From positions 1-12,198 of the forward strand of contig DUOL01000146.1 of NCBI GenBank assembly GCA_012838875.1: a stretch of DNA of 12,198 nucleotides, given 5' to 3'. The DNA comes from Bacteroidales bacterium. GTDB taxonomy: Bacteria; Bacteroidota; Bacteroidia; Bacteroidales; WCHB1-69. The notes under the pieces are model-generated. The model searched no databases and was not told the origin of the DNA. It worked only from the letters and a program-made list of their open reading frames with translations. Shown here in pieces: positions 5,640 through 12,198 of this stretch (positions are counted from its first letter, which is position 1; each line of letters begins with the position of its first letter). Both the position numbers and the translations under genes were made by a program.

Positions 5640-6896
5640 ATGAAAATTTGTTTTAAGCGAAGAAACAACTTTCCTATACTCAAGTTCTGTTTGCTTCTCT
5701 GCGGATTGTACGTTTTCTCTTCTTTCGGACAAGTTAAACCGACCGAACTCCCACAGAAAGAATTAAAACAGTGTTCCATTCAAGAACTTGATTCTTTGTT
5801 CGATGAAGTAAATGCCGTTTTTAAAGAAGAAGAAATTATCAAATATTCGGAAGAAATTTGTGAAAAGTTAAATGGATGCGTACTTATAGCCAGGAATAAT
5901 AAAATTATATTTCAAAAAGAGATTGGTTATTTGAGATTTTACGAAGACCCGAAAGCGACTCCCTCTCTTTCGCTCAATGAGATGGAAAAAGCAAGAGAAA
6001 AGAAAGAAAACCAAATTACGACCTCAACATTCTTTGAATTAGCTTCTCTAACTAAGCAATTTACAGCTGCGGCAATATTAAAATTGGCGGAAGAAGAAAA
6101 ACTAAAGTTAAATTCTGAAGTTCAAACTTTTTTTTCTAATTTCCCTTACAAAGGGATTTCCATTCATCAATTGCTTACTCATACGTCTGGGATTCCCGAG
6201 TATTTAGATTTTCCTATTCGCTATTTCAAAGACACGAGTCTGTTAACAACAAATGATGAGATTTTATCCATCTTAATGACTAAAAAACCGGCTCTTGAAT
6301 TTGCTCCGGGTCATCGCTTTTTATATACCAACACCAACTACGTTATTTTAGCGAAAATCATAGAGAAAGTGAGTAATTTATCTTTTGAAAACTATATTCG
6401 TCAATCTTTTTTGGTACCGGCGGGCATTGAAAAGGCTTTTTTCATCACTGAAATCGATGCACAAGATAGTTTAGCTATTGCGTGCGGGCATTTGCTTTCA
6501 AAGTCGGAGGTTCCTTTTGACTATTTAGATGGAACCGTTGGCGATAAGGGTATGTATTGCACTATTAATGACCTATATAGATGGGAGCAACAACTATTTT
6601 CCGGGAATATTCTTTCAGAAACATCACTGAATAAAGCTACCGCAGTTCAAAATATTCTCAAAAACAAGAAAACTCCTAACGAGCAATACGGTTATGGTTT
6701 TAGGATTGAAATGAATAAGAATAAGAAAAACAATGACGATAAATTGGTATTCCATGGAGGGTTGTGGCACGGTTTTCAGAATTTGTTTATTTACCGTCCG
6801 AAAGACCAAGTTTTCATCATTTTTTTATCAAATTTCCGCAATAAAGCACATTTTCGCAAAAGCGACAAATACTTTCAAATTTTAGACGGAGCATAA
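5640..6896 (+). CDS. Exported class C beta-lactamase-like serine hydrolase
   Basis: I chose the ATG at 5640 (418 residues). An in-frame TTG at 5631 would only add three residues ahead of a good signal peptide. Residues 1 to about 30 have a basic start (KRRNN), a hydrophobic core and a likely signal peptidase I site after SSFG. The mature protein has the three motifs of the serine beta-lactamase/penicillin-binding family: S136-L-T-K139 (nucleophile and lysine), Y229-T-N231, and H372-G-G in place of the KTG triad, as in esterase and D-peptidase members. GxHRFLYTNTNY and LLTHTSGIPEY are typical of the family. Known members are peptidases, esterases or beta-lactamases; the substrate here cannot be read. 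The absence of classic AmpC features argues against a resistance role. It lies 15 bases after iorB and is probably on the same transcript, without a clear shared role. Confidence 0.9.
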   Translation: MKICFKRRNNFPILKFCLLLCGLYVFSSFGQVKPTELPQKELKQCSIQELDSLFDEVNAVFKEEEIIKYSEEICEKLNGCVLIARNNKIIFQKEIGYLRFYEDPKATPSLSLNEMEKAREKKENQITTSTFFELASLTKQFTAAAILKLAEEEKLKLNSEVQTFFSNFPYKGISIHQLLTHTSGIPEYLDFPIRYFKDTSLLTTNDEILSILMTKKPALEFAPGHRFLYTNTNYVILAKIIEKVSNLSFENYIRQSFLVPAGIEKAFFITEIDAQDSLAIACGHLLSKSEVPFDYLDGTVGDKGMYCTINDLYRWEQQLFSGNILSETSLNKATAVQNILKNKKTPNEQYGYGFRIEMNKNKKNNDDKLVFHGGLWHGFQNLFIYRPKDQVFIIFLSNFRNKAHFRKSDKYFQILDGA

Positions 6897-6971
6897 TCGG
6901 CAAATTTCAATTATTTCGCTCTACTATACTGAATTAACGTTTAGGCTCTCGAATCTATCAAGAAAAAGATG

Positions 6972-6979
6972 TATTTTTG
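6972..6979 (+). promoter_or_regulatory. Likely -7 box of the Uup-type gene
   Basis: TATTTTTG matches the TAnnTTTG consensus and is the same octamer as before iorA. Transcription would start roughly 15-20 bases before the ATG at 7003, giving a very short leader. No convincing -33 TTG is found about 20 bases upstream. The 106-base gap after the hydrolase gene, the longest between genes here, also suggests a new transcript. I saw no terminator hairpin in the gap. Confidence 0.4.
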
Positions 6980-7002
6980 TAGTCTCAAAATAAAGGGCAA
7001 AA

Positions 7003-8895
7003 ATGAACTATCTTTCCGTTGAAAAACTTTCAAAATCTTACGGAAATAAGGTGTTATTTCATAACATCTCTTTCGGTATTGAAAAGGGACAGAAAACGGC
7101 GATAATTGCCCGAAATGGAACAGGGAAATCAACATTATTGAATATTATTGCCGGTACTGACTTTGCCGATGAGGGGCAAGTTGTGAAACGGAACGATTTG
7201 CGCATTGCCTATTTACCGCAAATAGATTATCTCCCTGAACATTTTTCGGTTATAGACGCTATTTTTGAAACGGAAACACCTATTATTAACGCTATTAAGA
7301 GGTACGAAAAAGCCGTTTCTAAACTTTCAATGCAAAATAGTAGAGAAAATCAGGAGAATTTAGAAAAAGCCATTGTTGAGATGGATAGATTATCGGCATG
7401 GGATTTTGAAAATAGGGTAAAAGAGGTGCTGACTAAGTTTGGGATTGAGGATATTTGTAAAAGTGTTAACACGTTGTCCGGTGGAGAACGAAAAAAGACG
7501 GCAATTGCTAAAACTTTACTTTCGGAAGCCGACCTATTAATATTGGACGAACCGACAAATCATATTGATATAGAGATGATTGAGTGGATTGAGGATTATC
7601 TCTCGGCAGCAAACATCACGTTGCTCATGGTTACACATGACCGCTACTTTTTAGATAGTGTTTGTAACTCAATATTAGAGTTAGAAAATGGAAATTTGTA
7701 TCAATATAAGGGTAAATATGATTACTTTTTAGAAAAGAAAACGGCAAGACTTCTCTACGAAGAAGTTCAACAGGAGAAATTGAAGTCGCTGTATGAGAAA
7801 GAGTTGGCATGGGTAAAAACATCTCCGCAGGCTAGAACTACAAAAGCAAAAGCAAGAATCAATGCTTTTGAAAAAATTAAAGAGGCGGCTTTAACAAGAA
7901 CGAAAGATAACAGCTTTTCTCTTTCCGTAAAAGCGGAAAGACTCGGTAATAAAATTCTTGAAATTAACAACTTGGACTTTTCTTATCCCGATTTGCCGCT
8001 TATCAAAGATTTTTCCTACGTCTTTAAAAGAGGTGAAAAGTGCGGAATTGTGGGAAAAAACGGAACAGGAAAGAGCTCGCTTCTAAAACTCATTATGGGC
8101 GAACTAAAAGCTGACAGGGGAAAAATTACGCCCGGGTTAACCATTAAATTCGGTTATTTTTCGCAAGACACATCATTTTTGGACGATGATAAACGAATTA
8201 TAGATTTAGTGAAAGAGAAAGCCGAAATTATAAAGACGGAAAACGGGAACTATATTTCTGCTTCGCAGTTTCTTTATAATTTCGGCTTTAGCTATGAACA
8301 ACAGTACTCCTACTGCGGTGATTTAAGCGGGGGTGAAAAGAGAAAGTTGCACTTACTTATTGTTCTAATGCAAAATCCGAACTTCTTAATCCTTGACGAA
8401 CCTACCAACGATTTTGATATTGATACGCTCAATATACTTGAAGATTTTTTGACGCAATTTGAGGGCTGTCTCCTAATTGTTAGTCACGACCGATGGTTTA
8501 TGAATAAATTGGTAGATCATATTTTTGTTTTTGAAGGGAACGGGAAAATTAAAGATTATTACGGCAATTATACCGAATACAAAATTGAAAAAGAGAAACA
8601 GAAAAAGATTGAAAAACAAAGAGAAAAAGCAAAAAATAACCACAAGAAGCAAATTTCAAAACCGACTACAAACGTTCAAAAGTTAAATTATAAAGAAAAA
8701 AAAGAGTTAAAGACAATAGAAGAGGAAATTGAGAGTTTAGAAAACGAAAAGAAGGATATATTAGAAGAGATGAATAACGGCGGCGGAGAAAGTCTGAATA
8801 TTTTAAGTCTATCGCGCCGCTACGAAGAAGTTGAGAAGATTCTCGAAGATAAAACGGCACGGTGGTTTACATTAAAAGAAAAAGAAGAAATTTAA
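7003..8895 (+). CDS. uup: ABC-F family ATPase, Uup type
   Basis: This is a soluble protein with two ATP-binding cassettes and no membrane segment. ABC-F proteins act on ribosomes; E. coli Uup is also linked to branched DNA and transposon excision. Cassette 1: Walker A ARNGTGKST (36-44), signature LSGGE (158-162), Walker B ending D182-E183, and the switch THDRYF. Cassette 2: GKNGTGKSS (351-359), LSGGE (441-445), D465-E466 and SHDRWF. Both catalytic glutamates are kept. The first Walker A has Ala for the first Gly. Between the cassettes is the P-site tRNA-interacting linker with the ARTTKAKARI stretch. From about residue 540 a basic segment leads to a coiled coil with KLNYKEKKEL and a closing RWFTLKE, closely resembling the C-terminal DNA-binding domain of Uup. 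The total of 630 residues fits Uup (about 635). EttA is unlikely because it lacks this tail. The subfamily call is from memory of the motifs. Confidence 0.85.
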   Translation: MNYLSVEKLSKSYGNKVLFHNISFGIEKGQKTAIIARNGTGKSTLLNIIAGTDFADEGQVVKRNDLRIAYLPQIDYLPEHFSVIDAIFETETPIINAIKRYEKAVSKLSMQNSRENQENLEKAIVEMDRLSAWDFENRVKEVLTKFGIEDICKSVNTLSGGERKKTAIAKTLLSEADLLILDEPTNHIDIEMIEWIEDYLSAANITLLMVTHDRYFLDSVCNSILELENGNLYQYKGKYDYFLEKKTARLLYEEVQQEKLKSLYEKELAWVKTSPQARTTKAKARINAFEKIKEAALTRTKDNSFSLSVKAERLGNKILEINNLDFSYPDLPLIKDFSYVFKRGEKCGIVGKNGTGKSSLLKLIMGELKADRGKITPGLTIKFGYFSQDTSFLDDDKRIIDLVKEKAEIIKTENGNYISASQFLYNFGFSYEQQYSYCGDLSGGEKRKLHLLIVLMQNPNFLILDEPTNDFDIDTLNILEDFLTQFEGCLLIVSHDRWFMNKLVDHIFVFEGNGKIKDYYGNYTEYKIEKEKQKKIEKQREKAKNNHKKQISKPTTNVQKLNYKEKKELKTIEEEIESLENEKKDILEEMNNGGGESLNILSLSRRYEEVEKILEDKTARWFTLKEKEEI

Positions 8896-8938
8896 TCGTC
8901 TCTTTCACTATGAGAGAAATAAAAATTATAAATAAAGA

Positions 8939-11900
8939 ATGAAATTAGGGATTGATATCGGTTCTACGAGTTTAAAAGGAGTACTTCTGAATGCTAAGAA
9001 CGAAATACTTTTTAAAAAGTATATGAGACATCATGCTTCGATTATCCCGACTTTGCTTGATTTTCTGGAAGCGATGGAACCAATTATTAAAACGGAAAAG
9101 TTCCAAATTGTTTTCACAGGCTCTATCGGAATGGGAATTTCTGAACGCTTGCAGCTGACTTTCGTTCAAGAAGTTATTGCGTCTATTGCTTTCATTCAAG
9201 AAAATTATCCGGAAGTTCAAACTTTTATTGATATTGGCGGTGAAGATAGCAAAATGATTTTCTTTTCGGAGAATCGCCAACCGGACATTCGAATGAACGG
9301 AAGTTGTGCCGGAGGGACGGGAGCGTTTATAGACCAAATGTCAACGTTGTTAGGCATACCGATGGAAGAGATTGATGAATATGCTGCTAAAGCTGAAACT
9401 ATATATCCGATAGCATCTCGTTGCGGTGTTTTTGCAAAAACAGACGTCCAAAATTTAGTAGCCAATAATGTAGACCGTCCCACTATTGTCGGTTCGGTTT
9501 TTCATTCTCTCGCTCTACAAGTTATCACTTCATTATCGAGAGGATATAAAGTAATACCTCCTCTATTTTTCAGCGGTGGTCCTTTTGCTTATCTACCACA
9601 TTTGAAGAAAACATTTTTAAAAATCTTACAATTTGATGAAAGTGAAGTCATTAGCTATGAAAATCCGGAGCTTGTTCCGGCTTATGGCGCTGCACTTTCC
9701 GCCAATGCAAAGACTCCTTGCACTTCGTTATCTGAATTAAAAGCTCTGATTCAAAAACTTAAGGAGCAAAAACTTGATACAACTTCCAATTTACCGGTTC
9801 TATTTCATTCAAAAGAAGAATTTGCCGATTGGCAAAAAGAGAAACAGAACTGCCCAATTAAAAAGTGTGAGCCAAACAGAAAAAACGAACACTACTTTTT
9901 AGGTATAGATTCCGGTTCTACAACCACTAAAATTGTCATTATCAATGAAAAGAAAGAGATTGTTTACAGCTATTACGATAAAAATGTGGGTGATTCTATA
10001 AGCACATTTACGGACGGCATACAAGATTTTCAAAAAGAGATAGCTGACGATGATTTTCATTTTACTTCCGCAGCCGTAACCGGCTACGGAGAAAATTTAT
10101 TAAAAACCGCTTTTCATTTACCACATGGCATTGTTGAGACTATGGCTCATTATATTGCTGCTCAATACATTACTCCTAATGTAGATTTCATTTTAGACAT
10201 TGGAGGACAGGACATGAAAGCCATTTTTATCAGCAATGGGAACATTAAAAATATTGAAATCAATGAGGCTTGCTCTTCGGGGTGCGGTTCTTTTATTGAC
10301 GGCTTTGCGAATATGCTGAATATGAATGTTAGCGATTTTGCTCTATTGGCATGTCAAGCAAAGAGTCCTTGTGATTTAGGCACTCGTTGCACAGTTTTCA
10401 TGAATTCTAAGGTAAAGCAGGCGTTACGAGAAGGGAACTCGGTCGAAGATGTTGCCGCCGGGCTCTCCTACTCCGTTGTAAAAAATTGTCTTTATAAAGT
10501 TTTAAAAATTAAAAGTAATAACGAATTAGGAGAAAATATTGTAGTTCAAGGCGGAACTTTTAAAAATCCTTCTGTTATCAGGAGTTTAGAGTTACTCACA
10601 GGGAAAAAAGTCTTCGTTTCCTCCGTTCCCGAACTAATGGGAGCGTATGGTGCCGCCCTCTTCTCACTACAACAATGGGAAGAAAATGAAGAAGTTAAAA
10701 GTGACGTTTCTCTAAATGGACTATTAGAAGTTAAAACCTTTACTTCCACATCTTTACATTGTAAAGGGTGTGAAAATCGCTGTACGGTAAAAAAACATAT
10801 TTTTTCAAATCAAGCTCAATTTTATTCCGGCAACAAATGCGAAAAAGTCTTTTCAAATATGACTTTAGCAGATGAGAAGGGGGAAAATTTCCATGCTATA
10901 AAATATCAAATGCTCTTTGGTGAAAAAGGGAAGTTAACAAAGCCTCAGTTTATCATGGGGATTCCTCGCGGATTAATTTTTTACGAAGATTTTCCATTTT
11001 GGCACACTCTTTTGACGGCATGTAATATTCAACCTCTTTTATCGGGTGCTACTACTATTGCTCAATACGAAAAAGGGATACAGACAATAATGGCGGACAA
11101 TATCTGTTTTCCTGCCAAATTGATGCACGGTCATATTATGTATTTGATTAAGAAAAATGTAGATAGAATTTTATATCCCTATATTATTTATGAACGAAAA
11201 GAAGATAAAACCGCAGCAAACAGTTACAATTGCCCGATTGTAACAGGTTACTCGGATGTTTTAATTAGTTCGATAGCTACGGAGGAGAATTATCAAATTC
11301 CGCTTGACGCTCCGGTTTTGAATTTTAATGACGAGGATTTACTAACGAAAGCACTTTTGCAATATCTATCCCAATTTAATATTGCCAAAACAAAGATAAA
11401 AGATGCGATAAGCAAAGCTTTAAAAGTTCAAGAACAGTACGAATATTCTTTAAAAGAAACAGTTTCAAAACTTTATAATAAAGCGATAAGAGAGAAGAAA
11501 ACCGTTATTCTTTTAGCGGGGCGACCTTATCACATAGACCCTTTAATACAACATAAGATTTCCGAAGCCATCGCCGAAATGGGAGCAGTTGTCATTAACG
11601 AAGACATTGTACGTTTTTCACGCACAGACGACATCTCTCACAAAAGTCTCGTAAACCAATGGGCTTTCCCAAATCGTATCATCAAAGCGGCACGCTGGGT
11701 AACCGAACAACCAAGTCACGTTCACTTTGTTCAACTCACCTCCTTCGGCTGCGGTCCTGATGCATTCATCAATGATGAGATAAAAGAGATTTTAGAATCA
11801 AAGGGTAAAAGCTATACTCTACTTAAAGTTGATGATGTTAACAATATCGGTTCTTTGAAACTCCGCATTCGTTCACTTTTGGAGAGTCACAAAGTGGAAC

Positions 11901-12198
11901 GGGAGCAACTCTCTTACCCTATGAAAACAACACCGATTTTTGAATTAAAAGATCAGCACCGCACTATTATTGCTCCCTATTTTGCAGAGAATTACTCGGA
12001 ATTATTACCCCCTCTCTTCCAATTAATGGGAATGAATCTTGAAATTTTACCTCCTAGTGATGAGCAATCCAATAATTTAGGCTTGCAATATGCAAACAAT
12101 GAAATTTGCTATCCCGCAACTTTGGTTATCGGGGATATTATTAAAGCACTTGAATCTGGAAAGTACGACCCGCACAACATTGCCGTAGCTATAACACA
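8939..12198 (+). CDS. Tandem BadF/HgdC-type activase fused to DUF2229 and dehydratase-like region (3' partial)
   Basis: The frame is open from ATG 8939 to the right edge (1086 codons, no stop), so the end is missing; full-length relatives I recall have about 1400-1500 residues. Two ASKHA ATPase domains come first: GIDIGSTSLK from residue 4 with [4Fe-4S] cysteines 123 (SCAGGTGAF) and 162 (SRCGVFAKTD), then GIDSGSTTTK from 322 with cysteines 445 (ACSSGCGSF) and 484 (TRCTVF). The cysteine spacing is 39 in both, as in HgdC. Cys608, 611, 615 and 634 form a further possible cluster site. DUF2229-type motifs follow: MGIPRG (673-678), FPAKLMHGHI and AGRPYH (860-865). NEICYPATL (Cys1057) marks a dehydratase-like part. 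Activases use ATP and reduced ferredoxin or flavodoxin to drive an electron into 2-hydroxyacyl-CoA dehydratases or related double-cubane proteins; the substrate of this fused type is unknown. It follows uup by 43 bases with no visible promoter. Confidence 0.92.
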   Translation, partial: MKLGIDIGSTSLKGVLLNAKNEILFKKYMRHHASIIPTLLDFLEAMEPIIKTEKFQIVFTGSIGMGISERLQLTFVQEVIASIAFIQENYPEVQTFIDIGGEDSKMIFFSENRQPDIRMNGSCAGGTGAFIDQMSTLLGIPMEEIDEYAAKAETIYPIASRCGVFAKTDVQNLVANNVDRPTIVGSVFHSLALQVITSLSRGYKVIPPLFFSGGPFAYLPHLKKTFLKILQFDESEVISYENPELVPAYGAALSANAKTPCTSLSELKALIQKLKEQKLDTTSNLPVLFHSKEEFADWQKEKQNCPIKKCEPNRKNEHYFLGIDSGSTTTKIVIINEKKEIVYSYYDKNVGDSISTFTDGIQDFQKEIADDDFHFTSAAVTGYGENLLKTAFHLPHGIVETMAHYIAAQYITPNVDFILDIGGQDMKAIFISNGNIKNIEINEACSSGCGSFIDGFANMLNMNVSDFALLACQAKSPCDLGTRCTVFMNSKVKQALREGNSVEDVAAGLSYSVVKNCLYKVLKIKSNNELGENIVVQGGTFKNPSVIRSLELLTGKKVFVSSVPELMGAYGAALFSLQQWEENEEVKSDVSLNGLLEVKTFTSTSLHCKGCENRCTVKKHIFSNQAQFYSGNKCEKVFSNMTLADEKGENFHAIKYQMLFGEKGKLTKPQFIMGIPRGLIFYEDFPFWHTLLTACNIQPLLSGATTIAQYEKGIQTIMADNICFPAKLMHGHIMYLIKKNVDRILYPYIIYERKEDKTAANSYNCPIVTGYSDVLISSIATEENYQIPLDAPVLNFNDEDLLTKALLQYLSQFNIAKTKIKDAISKALKVQEQYEYSLKETVSKLYNKAIREKKTVILLAGRPYHIDPLIQHKISEAIAEMGAVVINEDIVRFSRTDDISHKSLVNQWAFPNRIIKAARWVTEQPSHVHFVQLTSFGCGPDAFINDEIKEILESKGKSYTLLKVDDVNNIGSLKLRIRSLLESHKVEREQLSYPMKTTPIFELKDQHRTIIAPYFAENYSELLPPLFQLMGMNLEILPPSDEQSNNLGLQYANNEICYPATLVIGDIIKALESGKYDPHNIAVAIT

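Noticed and set aside
8898..8918. A terminator between the Uup-type gene and the activase gene
   Set aside because: Only a five-pair TCTCT/AGAGA stem (8900-8904 with 8912-8916 approximately) with a loose loop is present and no T run follows, so read-through is more likely.
8972..9483. Two antisense open frames (8972-9337 and 9217-9483) inside the activase gene
   Set aside because: The + strand frame there encodes the fully conserved activase motifs. The antisense frames have no motifs or start context and are shadows.

Overview
The window looks like chromosomal DNA from an anaerobic member of the Bacteroidota, most likely order Bacteroidales. Four things point there: a serine hydroxymethyltransferase of the Bacteroidetes type, a DUF5606 protein (a family I know only from this phylum), AT-rich leaders with TAnnTTTG-type -7 boxes and no useful Shine-Dalgarno sequences, and oxygen-sensitive anaerobic enzymes (a 2-oxoacid:ferredoxin oxidoreductase and a 2-hydroxyacyl-CoA dehydratase activase). 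All genes are on the + strand. These are family-level recognitions from reading; no database search was possible.

Layout. Positions 1-724 hold no credible gene. Positions 1-510 hold two copies, in opposite orientation (2-159 and 309-465), of one roughly 158-bp palindromic element. Between them lie two near-identical small hairpins, and beside the second copy is a further GC-rich hairpin. Positions 511-724 are the AT-rich leader of glyA. A first gene group follows with short gaps: glyA (725-2008), a lipoprotein with YD-like repeats (2018-2875) and a DUF5606 protein (2891-3337). A second group, with its own likely promoter, is iorA (3393-5000), iorB (5034-5624) and an exported class C beta-lactamase-like serine hydrolase (5640-6896). 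A third group is a Uup-type ABC-F ATPase (7003-8895) and a very large, incomplete protein (8939 to the right edge) that joins two BadF/HgdC-type [4Fe-4S] activase domains, a four-cysteine motif, a DUF2229-type region and the start of a 2-hydroxyacyl-CoA dehydratase-like region.

How the genes fit together. glyA serves one-carbon and glycine/serine metabolism. IorAB oxidatively decarboxylates aryl-pyruvates from aromatic amino acids, giving aryl-acetyl-CoA and reduced ferredoxin. Activases of the HgdC family take electrons from reduced ferredoxin or flavodoxin and, with ATP, inject them into radical dehydratases or related double-cubane proteins. A link between the two in amino acid fermentation is possible but is only inferred from proximity.

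Most of the window is ordinary. The points most worth a second look are the inverted pair of palindromic elements with compensating arm changes, the IorA that ends just before the usual ferredoxin domain, and the tandem-activase fusion.
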